A stretch of 64,000 nucleotides of DNA, taken from Vitrella brassicaformis. Taxonomy: Eukaryota > Sar > Vitrellaceae. The notes beneath the pieces were generated by a model. That model was not told the origin of the DNA, did no database searches, and was given only the letters and a program-made list of their open reading frames with translations. Numbering within the stretch: position 1 is the stretch's first letter; every line of letters starts with the position of its first letter. Below are positions 36,001-47,751 of the stretch, piece by piece. The translations under genes were made by a program, and so were the position numbers. The stretch spans positions 281,123 through 345,122 of the forward strand of contig CDMY01000366.1 of the NCBI GenBank assembly GCA_001179505.1. The letters are read 5' to 3'.

Positions 36001-37945
36001 CATGAAGAAGGACCCCAAGATGATGAGCGAGGCGAAGTACAGGTCGTTGACGATGCCGCGAGGGTTGGTCTTTCTCATGTCGTACATGATGGGCGACCAT
36101 CCCTCGAGCGTGATGACCTGGAACACCAGGAACATTGCTGCCGGCAGGTGATCGAACGATGTGACCCCATAGTTGGGATTCTCGCCCTTCTGCAGACAAC
36201 GCGTGCCATCAGGACAACGCTGGAAAGAGTCTGCACTTCAGAGAAACAGAGACATACATCCGGCGCGGACAGGTAAGACATTGAATGGAGTTGACTTGTC
36301 TCGTCATACGTGGTCCATCAGGGTGACAAAATGCAGCATCCTCTCCCTCCATGAGCACAAAGCGGTCAGTCCCCTCCTGCTGCTCACAGATCCCAATGCC
36401 CTCATAATCGACCAGGATATTCCCAGCACTAGAAGCGTTCAGCGGAGGCGACTCCCCTGGAGGAAGCCCCTCGGCAACTGAAGGCTCGCAGAAACACTGC
36501 CGCCTCAATGCGCCCGCATAAAGCTGCACGCCGACAATGCCATACAGCACGATAACGAACGCGAAGAGGATCAAAGCATCCCCGAGCATAGGAAGGGAAT
36601 CAATTAGCGACTTGACGAGAATGCGCATGCCGGGGAAGCGATTGATGGTTCGCAGAGGTCGCAAGAGACGAATGGTACGCAGAGCGGAGAAGCCAAGGCT
36701 TGACAGCGACTCAAAGAAGAAGCCGATCCATCCGGCGACAACGACAATGAAATCGAGGATGTTGAAAGGATCCTTGAGATACGAATTGCGCCCCAACACA
36801 AAGCCCATAGCGATGATCTTGAAGAACATCTCCACCGTGAAGAGATAGAGAAAAATGCTGTCGACCTCAGCAAGGAACTTCTTGCGCGATGGCGGGGCCT
36901 GCGGCTCGTCCATCGCCATGACGACGCAATTTGTCGCAATAATAAGCAAAACCACCCGGTCGAACCATGGGTTGGACACCATCTGGATGAAGAACGCCCT
37001 GACAGGATTCTTAGGCGTTAGGCCACAGAGAGCAGTAGTGGCATATCTGCCATGTGGCGTCACTCCCGCGGCCTTATAGACCTCCAGCATGCTGTGGCTC
37101 CGAGTCAGCAGCTCCCGCATCCACACGTGTCGAGGCACGGATGCCTCAGGAACCGCCTTTGTAAGCTCTGCCGGCGGTGGTGGTGGTGCACGACCGATGG
37201 GCAGAGGAGACAGGGGCGATCCCGGGTGCGGGTCAGGGGCATCAAGATGAACAGCCTCCACGTTCTTCTTCGCAAATTCCGTCGCGAGGTTTTGCCTGCC
37301 GTCAGCTGCCGTCGGTTGTCCTGATCGCATTGGCGAGAAGACAGAATCCTCATGAAGCTGATAGACAGGTGTGTGATTCGCGCGTGGCCCTGCTCTGCTG
37401 CTAATATGAGACTCCTTCTCTTCTTCTTCGTGTTCCAAGATAGGAACATCGACTGTGTGGGGTCGCACGTGCTTTGGGCTCTGGCCCTCCCCGAGGGACG
37501 TCTGAGAGAAGGTCACGCTGAGCCGAGACGTGGACCGGCCGTAGTCTCGCCGAAGGATGGACGATGGCCGCTTCGGTGGCGTGACGTCTCGAGCGCTTGT
37601 CGGAGGCTCCTGCCGCGCGGAGGGCTCAGCAGGGGGAAGGGCGTGTGCGGGCTCGATTGGGCGCTGTGCAGAGTGCTGCTGGATGAGTATGGCGATGTCG
37701 TGCTTCCGCCTGAGCATCGGATTCCACTCGAGAAGGTCCAGTGAGAGGCCTCCCTTGTCCTCTCCATCTTTCCCTGCATCCGTCATCTTGGGCGACTTGC
37801 CCCTTTCCGCATTTAGGCTCTCTTCGAGTATCTCCAGCAGCAGAGATGAGTTGCGTTTGCCGCCTTGTTTATCCATTGATTCGGGGAGGAGGCCCTCCAT
37901 GCCCTTGACGCTTCCTCCAAGCCTTGCAGCAGCTCGATTCATCAT
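30082..37945 (-). CDS. Four-domain voltage-gated Ca2+ channel alpha-1 subunit, many exons
   Basis: Pore-forming channel of the Cav/Nav superfamily, on the order of 2,000 residues. A disordered N-terminus of about 280 residues precedes domain I. S4 voltage sensors: DI LRTIRLLRPLRTINRFPGM, DII LRTFRLLRVLRLARSWKGLR, DIII LKSLRAMRALRPLRMVSRNE, DIV ILRILRIARLFRLIK. Selectivity filters: DI VITLEGWSP, DII LLTGEDWNS, DIII STMEQWPDI, DIV MATGEAWND. This is an EEEE ring, predicting Ca2+ selectivity. After DIV S6 (FINLFIAVILENFSDI) comes an EF-hand-like region (LSEMDMDRYISAW, ELEPPLGF), then an IQ motif (KVQALWKGARKRKKF) that likely binds calmodulin, then a disordered tail. The ATG at 37943-37945 is the first in the long first exon; the frame stays open to about 37969 without another ATG. 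It is head-to-head with a tubulin glycylase gene. Confidence 0.93.
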
Positions 37946-38179
37946 TGTCGTAGATCTCCGTTTCTTCAAGTACTTTCCCTCAGGCTGGGGGCCACATGCA
38001 GACGGGGGGCACTTGAAAAATCAAGCTTGCAAACGCGTGCGTTGCGGACAACGTATTGCGGAGCGAACACAGAAGGCAGGATGTGTGCGTGACGGCCCGA
38101 ACACACCGACATGTATGCAAGACCTCTTTGCATGTTTGCACTTCCCTCTCATCTCTGTTAACGCTCTTTTCCTCCTCAA
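37946..38179. promoter_or_regulatory. Divergent intergenic region (Ca2+ channel / TTLL)
   Basis: The 234 bases between two head-to-head start codons presumably hold both promoters. Both products are typical of flagella or cilia, so a shared control element is plausible. None was identified. Confidence 0.45.
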
Positions 38180-41100
38180 ATGTCATTGCTGATCCACAAG
38201 CGTCAACAGTCTGTAACAACAGAGTCAAGTCGGCCCATCTCTGGCTCAAAGCTGCGCGACACAAAGCCGCCCTCCCCTCCCCCCATGCCGCCCCGTCTGG
38301 ACCTCAACCCCTACTGCCAGACCAACGTCAAGCTGCCTCCGCTCTCCACCAATTCCTCCTCCAAAAGACAGCAGCAGCAGCAGCAGCAGCAGGACAAGAG
38401 GGACGCTGCCAGAGACGCCCACTGTGACGATGCTGCCAAGAGAAACCGAGAGTATGTGCGGCTGCTACAGCAGAAGAACCGGGACTTCGCACGACGGATG
38501 AGTGACTGCCGGGAGCGAGAGGAAAGCATGAAGAGGCGGCTACAACAGTCCGTGCTCAGCAACATGAGGATGCATTCACTCAAGCGGAAGACACAGGCCC
38601 ATCCACACCACATTGGCAGTGCAAAGCAGAGATCGCACTCGGTCGACTGTTCCGCGTCTGGTGCGAGGCGAGCCCCAAAGGAAGACGCCACATTCGCAGA
38701 AGATGACGCGCAAAAGACGGTGGACCGTTCGGTCTCCCCGGCCGAGCCAGCACCCACGTCAGAGACAGCAGCGACAACTTGCTGCCCCTCCCTCGATTCG
38801 ACCACAGCGCCATCCAGTATCCTGGCAGACAATCAATTCTCCGAGCCACTGCCGATCCGCGACGAAGAGACAGCAGCCCTTCCCCCGAACGCCTTGCTGG
38901 CGCCTGCAGGTGTTCCAACAAAAGCCGGACAGTCGCCTGTGGCAGCGGCCAACGAGCCAGCGGAGCCGGAAGCAGAAGAGGACGGGGAAGCGGCCAGCAC
39001 CGATGAGAGCAGTCGCCTCCGGTCCCTCTTCCGCAGTAGGCACTTCTCCTTCCTCAAGACTTTGCAGGCCACCAAGCGCGAGAAAGATGCCGAGAGGGAA
39101 GAGGCCAGGGAGCGATTCGAGGCCCACCTGAAGAAGCTGAGGTCTCATCTCGGTCTGTCAAGGATAGCAAGCCGGTATCGCGTGAGGAGCTGGTCACCCG
39201 CCTCACATCGGTTCGGGAAGGGTGTGAGCCAAGACAGCAGTCGGGCCAAGAGAGACGGAGACACGGGCGAGGATGCCGCTCAAGTCGAGAGGAGAAGGGA
39301 GGCGAACCGGAAGATCTTGATGCTCCAACAGGAGTGAGCAGTCTTGGGGAGGATGGGAATACAACACTGACTCTGGTGTCCGATGGACATGCAGGCAGCT
39401 GGCGAGGATGATGGAAAAGAAGAGGGCCGAGAAGGCAAAGGAGGAGCAGAAAGAAGCGATGCGCCAAATACTCCTCAAACAGGTACGGGCGTGGCGTCCT
39501 TCCGTCGAGACTGCAGGCGACACTGACCCCTCCCTGTGTCCATCCGTTTGTACGTACATGTCTCAGGCCCGGGCGACAGTGCTAGCCAAGTGCTCCAAGC
39601 AGCGTTCACCCCCCTGTCCGCCGCCATGCCCTGCTCCCACCGCCCCCCCTCTCGACCAGCCTGACAGCAGCAGCGACCAGTCCAAGCCGCCCACACCAGC
39701 TCCGCAACCCCAGACGTTCAGGCTCCACAGACCGCGCAGCTCATCTGCCCTTCGACCGGATGCGTCATCACCATCGCGTGTCGCAGCTGCTGGTCGCAAG
39801 GATGGTGTGGTGTCGAGCAGCCCGTCTCCGGTGCGTATGGCGAGGAAGGCTGAGAATGAGGGGCCGCTGCCCACAGACAGGGGGGACGGCGCGAGAGGGG
39901 GGACCAAGGCGTCTTGTGCTGTCAGCGCTACGGCGTCAAACATATCCGGTATGTATGTGTACTGTAATGTACATGTTTTTGCTGCCTTTCCGTCCGTCCG
40001 TCCACATTTGTAGGTTTGCATCGGTTCCTAAATCGCATGTCTGAGGGTCTGGCCAAGAACCAGCGCGTGCCATGCGTGGACATGCAGCACTGGAAGAGAA
40101 GACAGAGTGTCCAACCAGACACCAAAGTGAGTGAGTGAGTAAGACAGTGAGACGCCAACCATGGCTCTCGGCGTCAACCTCTGCCTGTGTCGTGTCGTGT
40201 CGCGTCAGGTCTTTATCTGTTTGGGGGGCTATCCTGACATCAAGCGTGCATTATGGCGTCGTGGGTGGGTGGAGAACAGCGACCCCGAGAGCGACTTTTG
40301 GGACCTCAAGTGGACACTCAAGGCCAGGGACATCGGTACATCGGTCGATCCACAAACCGTCCGTCAGTGCTCGGTTACCCTACCTTTGTCTTTGTTGATG
40401 CTTGTACGTACGCCCGACTGCGTACAGATCACACCAAGCTGGAGGACCACCAGATTGTCAATCATTTCAGTCGCAACACGGAGATCACAACAAAAGTCTC
40501 ACCAGATAGCCTAACCTGTGCCTCAATCAACCAACGACCCACACATTCACAGCACCCCTCACTCTGATGTCCTTCTTTCCTTCTGTGGGGTCTGTCTGTG
40601 TGCGTTGTGTTGTGTGCAGATCGGTCTGCTCCGCAATCTCCGGTCTCTGATATGGTTTGAGGATGTGGACATCGACACTTTCTTCCCAAGATGCTTCGAC
40701 CTCTCTGACCCGGCGGAGATGCAAGACTTTGTCGACGAGTACAAAGTGAGTGAGACATTGACTAATCTGCTTGTCTCACCTTTGCGGCCCCCCAACAACA
40801 TTAATGACATTCGCGTGCATTGCATTCGTGTCTGCTGGTACCCACGTCAGACGTGCAAAGCGATGGCCATTCTCAAGCTGTACGTCCAGCAGCTGAAACG
40901 CAAGTGGGCATGGCAATCGAATCGATTTGCTTTGCTATTCGATGCACGTAGACAAACACTCATACACTCTCGTTTGCGTCTCCTCTGTCTGTTCATTCAG
41001 GATCTTTTACCTGAAGCAGCAGCGGGAGGGCAAGGACCCAGCAGCAAAGGCCAGCCTGCAGTACGACCTCCGTCACCTTCTTCTTCGCACCACCACCCGC

Positions 41101-43392
41101 TCCTCCCAGACGCCCTCATCCGACCACACCAGCCGGGCGGCCACCTCCCACCTGCAGCCCAAATCGCGACCCTTCTCGAGGAAAGATGAGGCCATGCTCA
41201 ATGTCGACACCTGCCCGCCGGTGTACGGCGAGGTCATTGTTCAGACTGGTCCGTCGCGATTGATTTGACCATCACAAATGACAAATGGTCCTTGGTAGCA
41301 CAGCATCTACAGGCGTCTGTGTCTGTGTCTCTCCCTCGGTGTCTGTGTGCAGCTCTTGAGGTGTGTCAGCGGTCTCTCCGCGACATCGATGACGTCATCG
41401 ACGACCCTGTCAGTCACTCAATTGGGGAGCGCAAGACGCTGAATGAATGCGGATGTGTGTCTGCCCTGCCTGTTTGTATTGCATGCACCACACAGGATTC
41501 CGAGAGCAGCCTCCTCGTCAAGAACCACGAATGGGCCATACTCAAGAACGTACGCCAAGCCAAGACACACAGCACAGCATCAAGATTGACAGAAGTCTCC
41601 CCCCTCTCCCGTCAATCAATATGTATGTAGGTGTCTTTAGAGGACCCCACCCAGGCTCTCCCCGACTGGTCGCGAGCCGAGGCCCTCCGCGAGAGGTATC
41701 TGCGGCGGCTAAACAAGAAGGCCCTTAAGAAGCGCAAGAAGAGAGCCAAGAAGAAGAGCTCACTCGGACCTGTCTCGCCCTTCGACGCCTACCACGCTGG
41801 CCAGGATGAGGAGCAGGGGGATGACGGGGATGGAGAGGACGGGGGGGAGGGGAGTGAGGGCAGGAAGGACGGCGGCAAGGTCAGGCCTCTCAATGGGGAG
41901 CAGTACCTCCAGCCGGAAGAGCGCATCTTGCTCAGAAGGGTAGGTATACGGGGCGTTTCTCTCACGGTTCGGAATGTGTTGTGGTGTCCACTGACTGCAT
42001 GTCATGTGCGAGCAGGTGCGTGAGGCGCTCCATACGTTGCGTGAGAGGTCCCCTCAATTTGACATGGACGGCACCAGCAACACGTGGGTTGCCAAGCCAG
42101 CCGGGAAATCGAGAGGCAGGGGCGTGCAGATACACACTAACCTCGGTCAGTCATTGCCCTTCCTGTCTCCCAGCTGATGAGAGAGAGACGCGTCGCGTCA
42201 TTGCGTGGTGTGTGCAGACTCGTTGCTGGACCAGGTCAAGACGCGTGAGTGTCAGTGGATAGTGCAGAAGTACATCGAGACGCCCCAGCTGATCCTGGGC
42301 CGCAAGTTCGACATCCGGCAGTGGGTGCTTGTCACCGACTGGAACCCTCTCACCATCTGGTTCTACCTAGACGCATACCTCAGGTATGTAGGACACAGTC
42401 ATTAATTGCTTGTGTGGCTGACGAACATGTCGCGCGTGTGCACGTGTGCTGTGTATGTTTGTCGTGTCACTCGTGCAGGTTTGGTGCTGACGAGTATTCG
42501 CTCAAGAACACGGACAACCGCTATGCGCATCTGACCAACAATTCGGTGGTCAAGTATGCCGACAGCTTCGGGGAGGTCATCGACGGATGCATGTGGACTT
42601 CCGAACAGTACAGCGCCTTCCTCAAAGAACAAGTCAGTCAGTCTGCAAGGAGAGCGAACGGACGAAGGAGTCACTGCCTGTCGTGTGTGTGTGTGTGCCT
42701 ATCTACATCAGTATGGTGAGGATGTGTGGGATTCCCACTTCCAGGCCCGACTGAAGCGCATCGTGTACTGGTCGCTCACGTGTGCCCAAGACATGGTACA
42801 CACAAAGAGAAGAGACAAGACATCTTAGGGCTAGGCCTTGCGTGTCTCCCTCACTCCCTCCACCCGACCTCGATTGTCCGTCCCGTCTGTCTGTAGGTTG
42901 AGAATAGGAAGAATTCCTCTGAGTTGTACGGGTACGACTTCATGGTGGACGAGAACCTCAACGTGTGGCTCATCGAAATCAACTCGTCACCCGCCATGGA
43001 CTACTCCACCAAGGTAAGGAAGGTACACATCCATCCATCGATCCACCCTGTAATGGATAGCTAATGTGATGTATGTTATGTGTGCAATGCAATGCAATGC
43101 AGGTGACCAAGAAGCTGGTCAAGCAGGTGCTGGAGGACTCTATCAAGGTGATGGTCGATTACAACCTGGCCCCGCCCAAGAAGAGGGATCAGGTCGACAC
43201 CGGCAGATTCGAGCTGCTCTACAAACACAAGGTCAGCCACTCCACTCGGGGCCACGGACAAATGCAATTACTGAATGCCATGTGGTGCATGTGTGTACGC
43301 AGAGGTGTGTAGAGCGCCCGCAGGCCTCTCTTGGAGTGTCTCTCGTGCTGCAGGGCAAGCCTATCGTCATACGCAAGGCACAGAGAGCATAA
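38180..43392 (+). CDS. Tubulin-tyrosine-ligase-like protein, TTLL3/8 glycylase type, many exons
   Basis: ATP-grasp enzyme that adds glycine (or another amino acid) to glutamate side chains of axonemal tubulin. The N-terminal ~600 residues are Ser/Pro/Gln-rich with charged helices (poly-Q at 38370-38390; RKILMLQQ...[20 protein letters not shown]). The TTL core follows: [80 protein letters not shown] plus [36 protein letters not shown], and [20 protein letters not shown] followed by [10 protein letters not shown]. The [11 protein letters not shown] segment and the YIE.PLL-type loop are characteristic of TTLL3/TTLL8 glycylases rather than glutamylases. An acidic/lysine insert ([28 protein letters not shown]) interrupts the core at about 41720-41880. 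Stop 43390-43392. Confidence 0.88.
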
Positions 43393-44229
43393 AAATGCAT
43401 GAAGGAACTAGCCGGCTGTGGCGCTTGCCGCAGGACGGAATGGGTGATGGATTGGTTTGTATGCGTGGGATGCATTGCATTTCTGATTGATACGCGCGTG
43501 AGTGTGAGTGTGGTGGTCTTGTACGTTTCATTCCTTCATTCATTCAGCAGACCAGACAGACCCCTTACATGTCGTTCCTCAATTGTCAGCGTACACACAT
43601 GCACACACGCACCACACCGCACCCTGCCATCCATTGTCACACCATACCCATCACAGGCTGCATGTGCTGCACGCCTTAGCTGGCCTCCTGCCGCCCCACC
43701 CACCCACCCGCACACACACACCAACGGCACTCACACGCCCAGCTGTTGTGTTGTGGTGGAACGTTAACGGCCTCACGAGGCTCAGCAATACGAGGCCAGA
43801 AACCCACACCAAACAGACAATGTAGAGCAATCAGAGCGCATGCACCACAGCCAGCCCGCCTGCGCCTTGCTCGTTCTCTCTCCTTCGTCGCCACATGCCG
43901 GATGGGCACCACTACTCAACGTGACTGTGTTGAGGCGGCGCGCATCCGGACACAGCACCAAAGTGAAAGGGAACGAAGCAATCCGCAGACAAGGGGTTAA
44001 CTCACGTCACCACGACGTCATTACAACCAACCAACCAACCAGGCAACCAATCAACATGCAGTGCACCCGCCCCACCATCATTCAATTCATTCATTCATTC
44101 ATTCATCCTGCATTCCTTCCTTCCGACACCTTTATGCGCATGTCCACACATGAGTGTCGCCGTCTGACATCGATGTTCATGTGTGGTGCATGTTCACCCA
44201 GACAACACACGGTTATATCCATGAACTGT
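43393..44229. other. Convergent intergenic region with simple repeats
   Basis: About 840 bases without a supported gene. It includes an (ACAC)/(CCCA) region near 43690-43720, a (CCAA)n run near 44028-44045 and an (ATTC)n run at 44081-44106. Confidence 0.45.
44081..44106. repeat. (ATTC)n tetranucleotide tract
   Basis: Five to six ATTC units in the 3' flank of the Tho1-like gene. Confidence 0.8.
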
Positions 44230-44739
44230 CTAGATGACCCCTCCACCTTCGCCACCCGCCTTCTCTCCCCCAGTGGCCGCTTCCGTCGCATCATCGTGAG
44301 TGTCGGCCGCGGCACCATCCTCCTTGGGCTCCTCTGACGTCCCCTCTCCCGCACCGTTCTCATCCTTGTCATCACACTCGCCGTTCTTCGCTGCAGCCGC
44401 ACCAGCACCAGCACCAGCACCACCAAAGCGCTCACGACGTCGCCTCTTCTTGTCTTCCTCCTCAGCTGAGCCATTCGCCTGTGCAGTGCCGAAGCGCTCC
44501 GCCCGCTTGCGCCGCTTCGCGCCTTCTGCCGTCTGCGCGCTCGATGCAGCAGCATTCACTTCAGCGATGCCGAACCTCTCCGCCCGTTTGCGGCGCCGCT
44601 CAGCCTCCTCTGGGTCGACGAAGGTCTTCTGTGCCGACTTGCTGGGCGCTGCATCGTCTGCAGAGGGGGAGGGGGTCTCGGAAAGGCCGAACCGCTTGGC
44701 GCGCAGAGCCATCTTCTCGCTGTGCGCGGATGAGCTCAT
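44230..44739 (-). CDS. Tho1/SARNP (CIP29/MOS11)-like small basic protein
   Basis: Single-exon gene, 169 residues. Four copies of a short motif stand out: ALRAKRFGL, RRRKRAERFGI, KRRKRAERFGT and RRRRERFGG. The K/R-R-A-E-R-F-G motif is the hallmark of the Tho1/MOS11 C-terminal domain found in SARNP/CIP29, MOS11 and yeast Tho1, which bind RNA and the DEAD-box helicase DDX39/Sub2 during mRNA export in the nucleus. Family members usually start with a SAP DNA-binding domain; none is visible here, and the protein begins directly with the first repeat. Alternating RFG repeats and Ala/Glu/Ser linkers lead to an acidic Gly-rich tail. ATG 44737-44739; head-to-head with the adenylosuccinate synthetase gene. 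Confidence 0.75.
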   Translation of the reverse strand: MSSSAHSEKMALRAKRFGLSETPSPSADDAAPSKSAQKTFVDPEEAERRRKRAERFGIAEVNAAASSAQTAEGAKRRKRAERFGTAQANGSAEEEDKKRRRRERFGGAGAGAGAAAAKNGECDDKDENGAGEGTSEEPKEDGAAADTHDDATEAATGGEKAGGEGGGVI

Positions 44740-44879
44740 TGGTGGCAGATCTCAAGTAAAGAAGGACACAGAAACGTAGGAGAAAGCTAGGGAAGCAAAG
44801 GAACGTTCTTCCTTCGCCACTCAAGCTCGCCCTTTTCAAGCTCGCACTTGGAGGGGGATCTGTTCTGTTCTCTGCAATT
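44740..44879. promoter_or_regulatory. Short divergent intergenic region (Tho1-like / purA)
   Basis: 140 bases lie between the two start codons. The plus-strand start ATG at 44880 is embedded in the perfect palindrome TGACGTCA (44881-44888), the classical bZIP/CRE-type site. Chance occurrence cannot be excluded. Confidence 0.45.
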
Positions 44880-47751
44880 ATGACGTCATTGGAGAAAGAT
44901 TCGAGCCCTCAGAGCCTGACGGAGCCGGAGGAAGTGAGAAGGGATGCGCCCAGACGGAGGGTCTCACTCAGTGGCATGGCCAACCATGTAAGCAAGGCAC
45001 CCACCATGAAGGGACGAGAAAACGATGAGTAATGATGGCATATATAACGTAATCGAGATCTGTTGCTGGCGTGTGGTGTGTCCAGGTGGTAGCTGTGCTC
45101 GGGGCGCAGTGGGGCGATGAGGGGAAGGGGAAGCTGGTGGACATCCTGGCGAGAGATGCACACGTCTGTGCCAGATTCAACGGTGAGTGAGGAAAGACAG
45201 ACCAACACTGAAGCCAGGCCTGGCATGAATCTCGCTTGTGCGTTGATGGACTGCCCGTGTGCTGTGAGTGCAGGGGGATCCAATGCAGGCCACACGCTCC
45301 ACGTGGTACTGTACGTCGCTCACATCACATCGATCTACCTTCACGACCTGCACTGTCATGTCATGTGTCCTAACTTTAATCCTGTGTGCTGTCCTATCTT
45401 TTTCCATTATCAAATGAATCCATCGCATATATCGATCAGGAGGGCAAAAAGTATGCGCTTCACCTGCTGCCGTGCGGCTTGCTGTACAGCGGTGTCAAGA
45501 ACCTCATCGGCAACGGGGTGGTCGTCCACCTCAAGACGCTACTCGAGGAGTTGGAGCAACTCAAGGACTCGGACCCACAAGCCATCACCAGGTATACTAT
45601 ACATATGCGGGGGTGGGTGCGCACACACAGTCATGGGATGGATGGATGGAAGATCCATTGCGTCTTTCCTTTGCCCTTTCCCCTTTCCTGTGCCTGTCTG
45701 TGTGGCAGGCTGTTCATATCCAACCGTGCGCAGCTGCTGTTCGACTTCCACCAGACGGTCGACGGCCTATACGAAGCCGAAAAGACCAAAGACGGAAGTC
45801 AGTCAGTGGGATTCGGACTCACACCAACCACAGCAGCGCATCTGTGCCGCCGGTATGGCTGTGTTGTCTTGTGTTGTGTTGTGTATGGTTTTTAGATCAG
45901 ATCGGCACGACCAAGAAGGGCATCGGCCCGTGCTACTCGAACAAGGCGGCACGGTCGGGTGTTCGTGTGGGGGACCTCCTCTACTGGGACACATTCGTCG
46001 AACGAGTAAAGAATGAAGGAAACCACATATACGACTCTAACTCTAACTCTTCCTCCACCATTGTGTGTGTGCAGTACACTCGGCTGCTGAACGAGTACAA
46101 GAAGCGGTGAGATAGCGGCTCGACACACCACGACGCACTCGGCACACCAGAACCGTGCGTGTCGTCTCGTGTGTTGGCTGCTCGTCGCTCGTGCAGGTTC
46201 AGTTTTGAGCACGATGCAGAGGAGGAGCTGGCGCGACACAAAAAGTACCTGGAGGTGCGGTGCGAGGGCGGGCGGAGAACACACACAGACAGATAAAACA
46301 AAAGAGCTAGCTAGCTACATGCCTGCGAAATGGAATGGCGTGCCTGTTGTGCATAACAGACCATCAAGGGTCAGATCACCGACTCGGTCTACTTCATGAA
46401 GGAGTCGCTCGACAGAGGCGAAAAAGTCCTCGTGGAAGGTACGCAGGAAGGAAGGATGCACACACACACCGACCGACATACACACACGCCACACAGCACT
46501 GTTTCGCCTATTTTCAGGTGCCAACGCGACGATGCTGGACATAGACTTTGGGACGTACCCGTTCGTGACGTCGTCGAGCACGGTGGCAGGCGGCATCTGC
46601 ATCGGCCTGGGCATCCCGCCCACACAAATCGACTGCTGTATCGGCGTGGTCAAGGCATACACCACACGAGTCGGCAGCGGACCATTCCCCACAGAACTGC
46701 ACGGTGGGTACGGCGGGCTGGCTGGGCGATCGAATGAATGCAATGCACAGACAGAGGGGGAGGGGAGGGATGGGGCGAGCGAGCGATTGTCGTGGTGCGG
46801 TGCGCGTGTGTGTGTGCAGATGAGATAGGGAAGCACCTGCAGGAAGTCGGTAAGCACTCGAGACAGCACTGGTGGGTGGGTGGATGGCATAGACGACCGG
46901 TCCCCGTGTGTGTCTTGTGTTGTGTTGTGCTGTGTTGTTGTGTGTCTGCCGGTAGGTAGCGAGTTCGGCACGACAACGGGGCGCAGACGCCGTTGCGGAT
47001 GGCTCGACATGGTCATGCTCAGGTAGGCAACACCTGCCCACATACTCCGAGATGAAGAGGCAGAGACGGTCCATTCGCGCGTGTGTGTGTGTGTGGCATG
47101 GCATGGCATGGCTGCAGGTATTCTCAGTGCATGAATGGGTTCCACTCCGTCAACCTGACCAAGCTGGACGTCCTCACGGGCATAGACCAACTCAAAATCG
47201 CTGTCGCATACAAACTGCCAGATGGTACACACCTACGGTCGACAAGCATCACAAGCATCCACACCTCCATTCCATTCCATGAATCCATACCCATCCCTCC
47301 CTCCCTCCCTCCCTTGTTTGTATTCCTTCCTTCCCTTCCTCCCGCAGGCACGGTTCTGCCCGAGGGCTACTTCCCTGCTGTGTTGGAGGAGCTGGCGAGC
47401 GTGGAGGTGGTGTACGAGACCATGTCCGGCTGGACCGAAGACATCTCACAGATGACCACATTCGACCAGCTCCCGAAAGCAGCACAGGTCAGTCAAGTCA
47501 GTTTCCGCACAGACAGACAGACGAGTGAGTCCATCACACGTGTGAGTGTTTGTGTTGTGTTAAGGACTATGTGGTGAGGATTGAGACCCTCATGAAGGTG
47601 CCGATATCATGGGTACGGAAGGCACAGACCGACCGACAGTCAGACAGACAACGAAGCCTGCCTGACCTGTCTGCTGCGGGTGTGGTGTTGATGTGTGTGT
47701 CAGGTTGGCGTCGGCCCCGACCGGCTCAACACGATCCGCCTGCGCCCCTGA
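44880..47751 (+). CDS. purA: Adenylosuccinate synthetase, about 13 exons
   Basis: Catalyses GTP-dependent joining of aspartate to IMP to give adenylosuccinate, the first committed step to AMP. The signature elements appear in order: [17 protein letters not shown] (GTP-binding loop and catalytic Asp), [79 protein letters not shown] followed by [73 protein letters not shown], and the C-terminal [14 protein letters not shown]. Length is normal apart from an about 38-residue N-terminal extension ([20 protein letters not shown]...). That extension is not hydrophobic, so the enzyme is probably cytosolic. ATG 44880; stop TGA 47749-47751. Confidence 0.96.
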
